64,000 nt of DNA, taken from contig NC_087071.1 of assembly GCF_963678635.1 (NCBI RefSeq), positions 35,891,680-35,955,679 on the forward strand, read 5' to 3'. How positions within the stretch are numbered: position 1 is the stretch's first letter; each line of letters begins with the position of its first letter. This stretch comes from Symsagittifera roscoffensis. Its lineage: Eukaryota; Xenacoelomorpha; Acoela; Convolutidae. The translations under genes were made by a program, and so were the position numbers. Positions 9,085-17,536 of the stretch are shown here, piece after piece. The notes under the pieces were generated by a model that was given only the letters and a program-made list of their open reading frames with translations, was not told the DNA's origin and did not search any database.

Positions 9085-10755
9085 CTAGGTCAGCACCGCT
9101 TCAACCGCTTGGGGATCTGGTCTCACTCCATGTTTGTCAACCAGGCGGCCCAGATACTTTATGGAATCCCTGAGGATTTCACACTTAGAGGGTTTACATT
9201 TCAGACCCGCCTGCTTCATGCAAGAAAACACCTCCTCCAACCTCTCTATGTGGTCTTCTAAGGTTGGTGTTGCAATCACGACATCATCGACATAACACAT
9301 GATGAGATTCCCGTATTTCTTAGTGACGCTCGTGAGTGCCTGGGCCATCAGTCGCTGGAATGTGGCCGTCGCGTTGCACAATCCGAATGGCATCCTCTTC
9401 CACTGGAACAATCCCAGCTCACACGCGAAGCCTGTTTTCTCTCGATCTTGCTTTCTGAGTGGCACTTGCCAGAACGCAGAGCCCAAATCCAACGTCGTGA
9501 AGAACTTCGCGTCTCCCAGCTTGGATAGGCTCTCATCGATGCGGGGAATGGGGTATGCGTCCTTTATAGTCACTGCGTTCAGATAACGGAAATCACAACA
9601 AAATCTGAGTTGTCCCCCTATCTTTTTCGCCATGACCACGCCACAAGCCCATGGGGACTTCGACGGCTCGATCATGTCGTACTCCATCAACATCTCGATC
9701 TCCTTCCTACACGCTTCTGACTTGTTTGGGGTCATTCTTCTCGCCCCTTCCCTATGAGGTACCGAGCCCTCTTCTATCTCAATCTCGTGTTCTACAAAAT
9801 TACAACAACCTATGTCGGCCTTATGCTTCGAAAAAACGTCTGCGTTCCGATTTAGCACCGCTCTGAGCGAATCTAGTTCCTTGTCTGATATTTTACCCTT
9901 CAGATGTTCTATCTCAGGTAGGACAGGTTTATTCGCTGCTAACTCTGCTTCCGTCGGCCTCTCAGGAAAGTTGGAACAACTAGACAGCCCATCATCTGTT
10001 TCCGACTTCATTGAAAACAATTTCCTAGAAGATTTCAATTCATTCACTCTTTTCATGATACATTCTTGGTTTGCATGTAGTGGACATTTAGTTACATCAA
10101 ACTTTTTCAAGTTCTCCACACTCTGAAAGTCTGTGTTCAGAGGCAAAGCGTAGCCAAGTTTCTTTCCCCTCTGTATTGTCACTGTTGTTGCTTCTGTGTT
10201 CAATAACACACTCACACACAGTCCGCTCTGAGTGAGTGAGAAGCTTCTTCCTAAAATAGCCGAGCTTTTACTGTTTGGATTTGGTACCAGACACACCTGT
10301 CTGTCATTGCTGAGTTCATTCAAGTTCCTCATCCTAAACGTCGCTACTACGGCTTGGTTTGGTTTTAATCTAACTTTTTGATCCAGAAAAATCGGCACCT
10401 TGGCCTGGTTAATTAAGATCTTATTAAGGGGTCTCTTTTCATACTTTCTCTCAGGATCCTTGATCCTAATCAACCCGTCATTGAGATCGATCGTGACGTC
10501 AAAGTTGCGAACGAAATCCCTTCCTAAGATGAACTGATCGGATTCGTCCAAATTCTCCACTACTAGGAAGCTCATCCAAAGATGTCTTCCTCCGAGCTGC
10601 AGTGAAATGATCGGGGTTCGTCCACTCACATAGATCGCTCCCTGATTGGCCGCTGCCAACCTGATGTTTGTCGGTATGAGATCCGACCTCTCGAAACCCA
10701 TGTCGGTCCAAGTTTTGACTGGCATGACACTAACCACTGCTCCCGTGTCTAGCAG
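9085..10755 (-). CDS. pol: Pol: protease active-site half and reverse transcriptase, A1
   Basis: The frame is open from 10755 (just after a TGA at 10756-10758) to a TAG at 9085-9087. It begins with the aspartic protease active site LLDTGA (D-T-G at 10749-10741) and then the body of the protease, including ILGRDF. The RT follows with the palm motif LDLGSAF and the catalytic YVDD at about residues 482-485 counted from GTG 10737. It ends in the RT connection region, and the next in-frame ORF starts 10 codons later with the FLGFANYY block of the connection/RNase H junction. The N-terminal part of the protease lies in another frame (10730-11215), so the protease is split by a one-base frame change. 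This copy is therefore probably not functional as it stands. Confidence 0.9.
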   Translation of the reverse strand: MLDTGAVVSVMPVKTWTDMGFERSDLIPTNIRLAAANQGAIYVSGRTPIISLQLGGRHLWMSFLVVENLDESDQFILGRDFVRNFDVTIDLNDGLIRIKDPERKYEKRPLNKILINQAKVPIFLDQKVRLKPNQAVVATFRMRNLNELSNDRQVCLVPNPNSKSSAILGRSFSLTQSGLCVSVLLNTEATTVTIQRGKKLGYALPLNTDFQSVENLKKFDVTKCPLHANQECIMKRVNELKSSRKLFSMKSETDDGLSSCSNFPERPTEAELAANKPVLPEIEHLKGKISDKELDSLRAVLNRNADVFSKHKADIGCCNFVEHEIEIEEGSVPHREGARRMTPNKSEACRKEIEMLMEYDMIEPSKSPWACGVVMAKKIGGQLRFCCDFRYLNAVTIKDAYPIPRIDESLSKLGDAKFFTTLDLGSAFWQVPLRKQDREKTGFACELGLFQWKRMPFGLCNATATFQRLMAQALTSVTKKYGNLIMCYVDDVVIATPTLEDHIERLEEVFSCMKQAGLKCKPSKCEILRDSIKYLGRLVDKHGVRPDPQAVEAVLT

Positions 10756-11215
10756 TCAGTCCCTTTACTGAAAGTTGTCTGCCTTGCACGTCCAGAACGT
10801 GTGCGGCCAGATCGGCCTCGCAACCTATGTGCACCGCATCTTGTTCGAGCATCGCGTTGTGTCCGATCCGTCTAACCTTCAGCTCCTCTTGACCAATGTA
10901 TATCCGGCCAATCTGATCGTTCGCATCAGTTATGTGAGCTTTCGTGTAGATATTGATGCCATCCACATTCATTAGGATCGGGTAAGGGCCATGGACATCG
11001 ATATAATGTCCGTCCACTTTCATCAGCCTCGGACCTCCCGTTGTGAGCAGCGCTCGCACTGCCCTGGAGTCCAGTTTGGGATCTCTCTCCTTCAGGTAGT
11101 CGGCATAGATGTCCAGGTGGACTAGTGTAATCTCGGATGGTTCACTCAAGTTCTTGACCACCTGGTGCCCTGCGACTGAGATGATGGACATTATTTTGGT
11201 CTCCTCCTTCGTCAT
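10730..11215 (-). CDS. pol: Pol N-terminal segment leading into the protease, A1
   Basis: ATG at 11215, 161 codons. The frame is open back past the gag stop, so it most likely is the start of pol read in the +1 frame relative to gag. The middle has a conserved-looking segment with GRIYIGQEEL and KVRRIG, and the last 20 residues (HVLDVQGRQLSVKG) look like the first strand of the aspartic protease. The D-T-G motif sits a few bases on, in another frame. A real +1 shift cannot be excluded, but the repeated CTGACTG at the junction fits a small indel. Its role besides linking gag and protease is unknown. Confidence 0.65.
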   Translation of the reverse strand: MTKEETKIMSIISVAGHQVVKNLSEPSEITLVHLDIYADYLKERDPKLDSRAVRALLTTGGPRLMKVDGHYIDVHGPYPILMNVDGINIYTKAHITDANDQIGRIYIGQEELKVRRIGHNAMLEQDAVHIGCEADLAAHVLDVQGRQLSVKGLTARHGSSG

Positions 11216-11306
11216 GCCGAAAGTCTTACCAGATATAACGTTCAGTTTTATTCCCTGTTTCCTGGGTTCCTCTTTGTCTTCTACTTTTGTCGTTTTACCC
11301 AGAACA

Positions 11307-11315
11307 TTAAAACTC
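11307..11315 (-). promoter_or_regulatory. Candidate +1 ribosomal frameshift site at the gag-pol junction
   Basis: The gag frame ends GAG-TTT-TAA. The pol frame is +1 relative to gag and is open across this point. A TTT codon followed by T lets the Phe tRNA re-pair one base forward while the stop codon is slow to decode. That is the logic of known +1 sites such as RF2 and antizyme, and Ty3 itself uses +1 shifting. Frame relation and sequence are seen directly; use of the site is inference. Confidence 0.45.
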
Positions 11316-12047
11316 TTCGAAGATATAGCCTTCCAGCTCCGACCTTACCCATTGCTCCACTTCTTTCGTGGCTAGGTCCTGTTTGACATTCTGCAGCGCT
11401 GTCCTTGCCGCCAGGCCGTAATCCACCTTGAGTGGGCTAGACGACTCTGCTTCGAGGTTCGAGGCTACCACCTCGTCAGGCCATGTCTTAACCTTTTTGG
11501 TCGTGAAGGTGCTCGGTGTCGTCTCGTTTCTCCGAGATTCAGCCTCGTTCATCAGACATGCTCGACTGGCCTTGACACCCGAAAGCGCCTCTTCATGGCG
11601 GGGATGTTTCGCGTCCGCTATTGCATCCCAAAATTGAGTACAATCCGACTTGAAGTGTCCCTCCAAATTACAGAAGAAACACCTCGGACCATATTTCATG
11701 ATGAGCCCTCTGACGTACTCTTCATGATCCTCGTCGGTCGCGTCGGCATCCTCGAGAAAGTAGCCTATGGCCTTCATGTTCTGTTTGTATGCAGAACACG
11801 CGGAAACGTGATGGTCCATCGAACCACAATTCGCACACGACCTCCTCTTATCCATGTCATCGCGAGGTTTGTACCAACTCGAATTCGCACCAGTGTTTGT
11901 CCCGCTATAGTTGCCATAATTGCTGTAACGGTTTTGCGCCCTCGGTTTTATGAGTAAATACTCGCGTGACTTCATACGCAAGTCGTCGGGCGTGGGTACC
12001 TGGTCAAGCGACAGGGTGAAGTGAGTGGCCAACATCGTCTTCAACTC
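11307..12047 (-). CDS. gag: Gag: nucleocapsid part with two zinc knuckles, A1
   Basis: Same frame as the capsid ORF, continuing directly after an in-frame TAG at 12048-12050. It contains two CCHC zinc knuckles with CX2CX4HX4C spacing: CANCGSMDHHVSAC and, about 50 residues later, CFFCNLEGHFKSDC. These are typical of retroelement nucleocapsids that bind RNA. The segment before the knuckles is Tyr/Asn-rich, and after them comes an acidic and Lys-rich linker. The ORF stops at TTT-TAA, the candidate +1 shift site. Without reading through the TAG this part would not be joined to the capsid, so the copy is probably broken unless the stop is suppressed. Confidence 0.85.
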   Translation of the reverse strand, partial: ELKTMLATHFTLSLDQVPTPDDLRMKSREYLLIKPRAQNRYSNYGNYSGTNTGANSSWYKPRDDMDKRRSCANCGSMDHHVSACSAYKQNMKAIGYFLEDADATDEDHEEYVRGLIMKYGPRCFFCNLEGHFKSDCTQFWDAIADAKHPRHEEALSGVKASRACLMNEAESRRNETTPSTFTTKKVKTWPDEVVASNLEAESSSPLKVDYGLAARTALQNVKQDLATKEVEQWVRSELEGYIFEEF

Positions 12048-14057
12048 CTAACTCCTTACTCCGTCCATGAACTTCGAAGCAATCGCCAAGTTTCGCTCGG
12101 ATATTTTCTCATCTGGGTTGCTTCTCCTCCTAAGCAATTCAAGGTCGTCCAAAAATTTATCTATGGATTCGTCCTCTCTTTGACGCCTCTTCTCGAACTT
12201 CACCATAGCCTGGTGCCCTTGTACTCCAGAGCCGAAACGATTCAGCAGGATGTCGAATATCTTGCGAGCGCTGTCTCTCTCATTGGCTCTTTTCGCGATA
12301 AGACAACTTAATGCAGTACCCTCCAGATTGCTCGTCAGCGCGCTGCACTCTTGTTTGTTGGAGAGATTCTTTTCCTCAAAGTGTAACTTCATCACCTCTA
12401 TCCAAGTATCAATGCAGCCGTCTGACTCGTCTTTATATAACTTCGGTTTTTTCAGTGTCCTTCTTGACCTCTCTCCTCTCTCGGTTGACTTCGAGAGCTT
12501 GGCGATGAATGTTTCGAGAGATCTGTTCAGAGGCTCAAACATCGAGGCATACATCGTTGTGTCCTGTGAGACTGTAGTCAGATCTGGTACTGAACTGACT
12601 TGTGGCACAGTTGGCAACCTTGTCTCCGGGGTGGCATCTGCCTCCGGCGGGACTGGATTCGTCCAGCCAGGCCTCGACGGGGCTGCCCTTGGCCGCTCCT
12701 TGTTTCTGGGTTCGTAGTTCGTTCTCGAGCCTTGCTGGGCTCTGGCATTGCTGCCCGTACCATCTCCATCATTTGCATGGCGTGAGCGCTCCCTTGGGTT
12801 GGAACGCTCCTGCCAATTGCTCCCATTCAGGATCGCGTCAAGCTTCCGCATCATTAAATCAGATTTTGCATCTAATCTTTTCTCCAGGCTAGTCATCGTG
12901 TGGGCGTAGGTACTATCATGATCGTTCAACAATCGTTCGATCTCCCTGGTCATCCTAGCCTCTCTTTCGTATGACTCCTTGTTTGCCTGTGCCAGGCTCT
13001 CCGCCAGGCATTGATCGGTGTTGCGAATCAACTGAGCCTGATCAACCCTCGCCTGCGACTTCAAATGCGTTAGTTCGTCTCTCAGATTCTCTTGACCTTT
13101 GTGAGCTCTCTCATCAACCTGATCTATTCTTTTAGTCATGTCCCGCCTCAGTTCATCTAGACCATTCATTACGCCAGCGAACATGTCACTTATGTCGCCA
13201 GTGGCCCCAAATGACGGGGTTAATCCCAGAGAAGATGAGGTCAACTGCGGCTGCAGCCTGGTGCTTGATGACGCACCGCCTTTTTGCTTGCTCATCGACG
13301 TCATTAATCTGTCGAAGGTTGATGACGCTCCCATCGTTATCCCGTCTGACATGGGCCTGGTCGGCGAGGTTGACGACACCTTCCTTCTCATATTGTTCCT
13401 TGGGCACGGTGTGAAGTTCACATCCGGATGGGTTATCTCCGGGTAGTCATCACTGGAAGTCAAACCTACAGTTGGTAGTGACGCCATGCGTTCGTCGTAT
13501 AAAGACTTCCAACTCTTCTTGGCCTTCGAACCCGTTTGTTCTTCACTCGGGCTTATACTCGACATCATCGCGTTGTTGCTCTGCTTGGCCAGAGATGAGT
13601 GGGTACTAGCCGAATGTGAGTATTCTCCCCTCCACCTGTGACTTTTGGTCTCCGATTTGGACATCCCCTTGAATAATACTTCCTCTCGCGGCTCGACCTC
13701 GGAACGCTCCGAGGTCTCCTCTGTCCTCTCGACTTCCTCCCGCTCGAGGTCCTCGCTTGGCTCAAAGTCGGGTCGAATGAGCGTCTGTTCTCCCTCGTCA
13801 AAGGGGTCCACAAGCGTTTCGCTCGCGGTTCCGGCTTCGGCGCTCCGCCTTTGATCGCCATCGAGGTTTTTCTCGCTCCCCAATCTCATTCCGCTCACTG
13901 AAAGATCAGGTTGACCTTTAGTCGATTCGTTTTCAGCAAACACGTCGGAGGCGCTGCTAAACGAGGACTGGCTACGCCTAGTTTTAAATTTTCGCGTGCT
14001 GCCCTTGCTCAGCCTGGGAATCTTAGTAGTCGATCCTAACGAGTCCCTGCGCTGCAT
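12048..14057 (-). CDS. gag: Gag: coiled-coil and capsid part, A1
   Basis: ATG at 14057 (the frame is open slightly further up, but without ATG). The product is about 670 residues. The first 300 are Ser/Glu/Arg-rich and probably disordered. A long coiled coil spans about 305-425. The last 150 residues match the Ty3/gypsy gag capsid pattern: KLYKDESDGCIDTWIEVM, then an EEKNLSNKQECSALTSNL block, then a FDILLNRFG block and an ESIDKFLDDLELL block. The long N-terminal extension and coiled coil are larger than in most Ty3/gypsy gags. A TAG at 12048-12050 cuts it off from the zinc knuckles. Confidence 0.85.
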   Translation of the reverse strand: MQRRDSLGSTTKIPRLSKGSTRKFKTRRSQSSFSSASDVFAENESTKGQPDLSVSGMRLGSEKNLDGDQRRSAEAGTASETLVDPFDEGEQTLIRPDFEPSEDLEREEVERTEETSERSEVEPREEVLFKGMSKSETKSHRWRGEYSHSASTHSSLAKQSNNAMMSSISPSEEQTGSKAKKSWKSLYDERMASLPTVGLTSSDDYPEITHPDVNFTPCPRNNMRRKVSSTSPTRPMSDGITMGASSTFDRLMTSMSKQKGGASSSTRLQPQLTSSSLGLTPSFGATGDISDMFAGVMNGLDELRRDMTKRIDQVDERAHKGQENLRDELTHLKSQARVDQAQLIRNTDQCLAESLAQANKESYEREARMTREIERLLNDHDSTYAHTMTSLEKRLDAKSDLMMRKLDAILNGSNWQERSNPRERSRHANDGDGTGSNARAQQGSRTNYEPRNKERPRAAPSRPGWTNPVPPEADATPETRLPTVPQVSSVPDLTTVSQDTTMYASMFEPLNRSLETFIAKLSKSTERGERSRRTLKKPKLYKDESDGCIDTWIEVMKLHFEEKNLSNKQECSALTSNLEGTALSCLIAKRANERDSARKIFDILLNRFGSGVQGHQAMVKFEKRRQREDESIDKFLDDLELLRRRSNPDEKISERNLAIASKFMDGVRS

Positions 14058-14487
14058 ACTTTGTGACAAAAAAAAACAATATTCGTATGTCGAAAAGTCA
14101 GTATCAATCTCTTAGGTTTCTCAATGACAATCTTAGTGACTCAGCTAGAGTTACACACACACACAGGGCCTGCTCAGTATTGATATAATGCTAACTCAAC
14201 CCTGTCGTATAGTATAACAGTATCACAAGATTTTCACAAGATATAATCAACACACAAAACACAATAGATAATCAGGTAAGAATATCCTACAGGTGACAGC
14301 GACCTTTTGTCAGTATCAATTTATTGCCACACAATTTATCAAGTCACTGCTTTGTTAAAATTAAACAATCTTTGATGAAAAGCAGTGATGATTCAGAAAC
14401 AGATCAATAAAACTTAGTCTTAAAGAAAAAGACTTCCCCCAATCGGACTGATCCGAAGGAACAAAGCCCAGGACACAGTCTTCTCAA

Positions 14488-14516
14488 GTGGGTGTGTATT
14501 TGCCTAATACACCCAC
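14488..14516. promoter_or_regulatory. Leader hairpin 1
   Basis: Perfect 8-bp stem GTGGGTGT (14488-14495) with ACACCCAC (14509-14516), loop GTATTTGCCTAAT. Its partner in the second repeat unit keeps the loop and changes both sides of one stem pair. Confidence 0.6.
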
Positions 14517-14672
14517 CGAGGTCTTCTTTTAGGTGCCCCGCGATTGCCTGAGCTGTCCTATCAAGTGGCTCAAGGCAACCTCTGATCGAAAACTTTTAAA
14601 GTCTATGAAAAAGCTCCCCCACACCCGGAACGCTCCAAGTGCACAAGAGCAGGGAACATCTTTTCTTCTCAA

Positions 14673-14701
14673 GTGAGTGTGTATTTGCCTAATGCACTCA
14701 C
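14673..14701. promoter_or_regulatory. Leader hairpin 2
   Basis: Stem GTGAGTGT (14673-14680) with GCACTCAC (14694-14701), same 13-nt loop as hairpin 1. Relative to hairpin 1 the fourth pair changed from G:C to A:T on both sides, and the closing pair changed from T:A to T:G. The structure is therefore kept while the sequence varies. Confidence 0.6.
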
Positions 14702-14964
14702 CGAGGTCTTCTTTTATTTGTTCCCAGATTGCCCGAACTTTCCTATTAATTAGCTCAAGGCAACCACACAACCAAAATCACAATCAAAAAAAATTTGTTC
14801 GGGTACTTCTGATACACTCGATCTAGAATCCAAAGTTGATCACAAATTTCCGGGTCACAGTGGGCTCTTATGATCCTGATAAGCACGCCTAATATCCTAA
14901 TATGATCTTAATTAAATGGATATTTTCCGTCTCCCAAATTGCCACAGAAGGTTTCCTCAAGCTT

Positions 14965-15340
14965 CTAACAAGGAGGGTTGCTAAGAAGTTTGAGTCACTC
15001 CGGAGGATTGTTAAGACACTTAGCCTACCTCGGAGGGTTACTTCGGAGGGTACCTTAATCACCCAAGTTACCTCGGAGGGTCCCCTTAAATTCACTAAGG
15101 AGGGTCAATAAGATGCTTAATATGCTCCGGAGGGTTACTCCGGAGGGTACCTCCAAAATTTTCAAATTTCTGAACCTCACTTAGAAGGGCCTTCAATTAA
15201 CTTCAGGAAGCGTCAAAACAAGCTAAATTCTCTATGGGGGCTGTTTTAACTTCTTTGGATGATCTCGTGGAAATTTCCCACTAAGGAGGGTTGCTAAGGG
15301 GTTTAGCTGACTCCGGAGGGTTACTTCGGAGGCTTCCCCA
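14965..15340. repeat. Cluster of GGAGGGT motifs
   Basis: About ten copies of a (C/A)GGAGGGT motif, often doubled as CGGAGGGTTACT(T/C)CGGAGGGT, lie between 14965 and 15340. The same arrangement starts the 787-bp unit and its duplicate near 16078. An AAGGAGGGTTGCTAAG segment occurs at about 14968, 15283 and 16078, so part of the cluster arose by duplication. Confidence 0.6.
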
Positions 15341-16066
15341 AAAATCAAGAAAAAAGGTTATGTTACCGCGATAAAGTCTCCAAAAGCGGTCCACCTGACT
15401 TAAAACTAGGTTGGCTGACACGGTCAACCTTCCCAGTTGGATAAAAAGGTGTTTAGATAAAATTTTCTGCCGCTCGGAAAGAAGCTCTATCAGAAACGAC
15501 ATAAATCAATCTGAAACAACAACAAATAGGAAGGTCAGATCACATCTCGTCCAGAAATAACATATAAACTGTCACTTTATGTTTTTTTTTTACTGTTTTT
15601 GGTCTTTTTTGGATTTTTTACTGTTTTTTGTACTTTTTTGTTTTCAAATAAATTTATTTTTGGCTTTTTCTTGGTTATACACTATTTTTGTTTGGTTTTA
15701 CGCTTTCTCTTTAGTTGTTTTTGGTCCCGGGACCTCGGGACAAGCGGGCTCATGACTTCCCACCTAACCCTCCGGCCCCCGGAATTTTCGGTGTTAACTA
15801 AGTTAAAAAGCTAAATAGTACTGGACGGAGGGTACGCACCTTCCCCCCAGTACAATAACGGTCATTAAGGCCTCTACCTCGGGCTTACGCCCGGAGCGGA
15901 GGGTTCGTCGCTGAAACGCTTGCTGATCATGATGGTCTTATGCTTTTGACAGGCCCACCCAGGAGCGCCATAAAAACGTCTATGTAACATTCGCCCAAAT
16001 ACTACACAGCGACGGAGCGTAGAAAAAGTACCTATTAACGACTGGCAGGCGTCAGTTACCTTAATC
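15280..16066. repeat. 787-bp unit, first copy of a tandem duplication (LTR-like)
   Basis: Nearly identical to 16075-16860; the few differences include one base in the GGAGG(C/G) run near 15334, one A/G near 15554 and one T in the poly-T run. It contains a T-rich tract, the GC-rich hairpin-forming segment TCCCGGGACCTCGGGA, and a CGGGCTTACGCCCG hairpin. A 22-base stretch at 15956-15977 reappears exactly at 31168-31189. It could be LTR sequence, but the ends do not show clear TG...CA termini. Confidence 0.75.
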
Positions 16067-16074
16067 TATCAGAA

Positions 16075-16860
16075 ACTAAGGAGGGTTGCTAAGGGGTTTA
16101 GCTGACTCCGGAGGGTTACTTCGGAGGGTTCCCCAAAAATCAAGAAAAAAGGTTATGTTACCGCGATAAAGTCTCCAAAAGCGGTCCACCTGACTTAAAA
16201 CTAGGTTGGCTGACACGGTCAACCTTCCCAGTTGGATAAAAAGGTGTTTAGATAAAATTTTCTGCCGCTCGGAAAGAAGCTCTATCAGAAACGACATAAA
16301 TCAATCTGAAACAACAACAAATAGGAAGGTCAGATCACATCTCGTCCGGAAATAACATATAAACTGTCACTTTATGTTTTTTTTTACTGTTTTTGGTCTT
16401 TTTTGGATTTTTTACTGTTTTTTGTACTTTTTTGTTTTCAAATAAATTTATTTTTGGCTTTTTCTTGGTTATACACTATTTTTGTTTGGTTTTACGCTTT
16501 CTCTTTAGTTGTTTTTGGTCCCGGGACCTCGGGACAAGCGGGCTCATGACTTCCCACCTAACCCTCCGGCCCCCGGAATTTTCGGTGTTAACTAAGTTAA
16601 AAAGCTAAATAGTACTGGACGGAGGGTACGCACCTTCCCCCCAGTACAATAACGGTCATTAAGGCCTCTACCTCGGGCTTACGCCCGGAGCGGAGGGTTC
16701 GTCGCTGAAACGCTTGCTGATCATGATGGTCTTATGCTTTTGACAGGCCCACCCAGGAGCGCCATAAAAACGTCTATGTAACATTCGCCCAAATACTACA
16801 CAGCGACGGAGCGTAGAAAAAGTACCTATTAACGACTGGCAGGCGTCAGTTACCTTAATC
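16075..16860. repeat. 786-bp unit, second copy of the tandem duplication (LTR-like)
   Basis: Second copy of the unit at 15280-16066, offset 795 then 794 bases, separated by the 8-base spacer TATCAGAA. The very high identity points to a recent duplication or an assembly artefact. The short ORFs found in both copies are composition artefacts. Confidence 0.75.
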
Positions 16861-17536
16861 CTACTCGCTTTTCACCGTCTCGACCTTGCCAGTTGATTTT
16901 CTGGTCTGTCTAGGGCAAAGTAAAAAGTTACCATTTTTAGGCCATCAGTCAAACGACTTTTGATCAGCTTTCGTTTACATGCGAACACAACCACAAAGCT
17001 GAGTCTCGGATCCTCAGACTACGTGATTGTCATTAAAAACACGGCTCGAACAACCTATTTTAATATGTTTTTGTGTGACAGTTCTACATTAAATCCATTC
17101 TTTCTAGCTACTCTTTCCTCTTTCTAGCTTTCCTCTTTCTAGCTACTCTTTCCTCTTTCTAGCCCTTTCCTCTTTCTAGCTACTCATATTCTAAAATATC
17201 AAGTTACACCGGTGTTAATTTAAAGTTTCACGACATCCAAGTAGCTATACAGTCAGTTTTATACAGTCCCTTCACATAAACAGTCTCTGGGGGACCAAGC
17301 CTCCGCTCCCGTAATATTCCTGCGATAACGCTCTTATTTCTTCTAATTTGCGTCCCGGGAGGGTTCCGTGGAATACTCCTTCCCCACTGAAGCTTCCTTC
17401 TCCACTAATATCTGTTGATAAGGGTCTTATCGTGCGTTGCTGCCACGATAAGAGGCTTCGTATTTTCCGTCTCTTGCACGACTGTTTTTCACAATATTTG
17501 TCGTTGTTCTTATTTTTCGTCGTTTTTTTGGTCAAA
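16861..17536 (+). other. Gene-free stretch before the second accessory block
   Basis: No supported gene. It contains the CTTTCCTCTTTCTAG-type simple repeat at 17099-17186. The frame of the following macro-like ORF is open back to about 17348 but has no family similarity there. Confidence 0.4.
17099..17186. repeat. Short tandem repeat, unit about TTTCCTCTTTCTAGC(TACTC)
   Basis: Four to five imperfect copies of a 15 to 20 base pyrimidine-rich unit in direct succession. Confidence 0.7.

Larger units (their letters stand above)
14408..14767 (-). repeat. Tandem pair of about 180-bp leader repeats
   Basis: Copy one is about 14408-14586 and copy two about 14588-14767, diverged but clearly alignable: both run from an AAAACTT start, through CTTCTCAAGTG, GTATTTGCCTAAT and ACCGAGGTCTTCTTTTA, to CTCAAGGCAACC. 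Each copy carries one hairpin with the same 13-nt loop. Confidence 0.8.
1..15279 (-). mobile_element. Ty3/gypsy-like retroelement A1 with accessory ORFs (left end outside window)
   Basis: Minus-strand element. In transcription order it has a leader (15279-14058), gag, protease, RT, RNase H, integrase, a macro-like ORF, ORF-b and ORF-c, then leaves the window at base 1. RT before RNase H before integrase, with a GPF module after the integrase core, is the Ty3/gypsy order. Base composition is clearly richer in G+C than the AT-rich DNA to the right. Breaks seen are in-frame TAGs at 12048-12050 and 9085-9087, a frame change inside the protease near 10755, and a frame change near 815-835 in ORF-c. 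I did not find a convincing pair of LTRs, because the 3' end lies outside the window. Confidence 0.85.
14058..15279 (-). other. Leader region of A1, no gene
   Basis: No coding sequence is supported. The stretch holds two tandem copies of a 180-bp unit with a conserved hairpin, and a cluster of GGAGGGT motifs (plus strand). It would be the 5' untranslated leader of A1. I could not identify the primer binding site with confidence. Confidence 0.5.

Noticed and set aside
15281-16608. Matching 73- and 71-codon ORFs in both 787-bp units
   Set aside because: They are identical only because the DNA is duplicated; composition is that of T-rich and low-complexity sequence.
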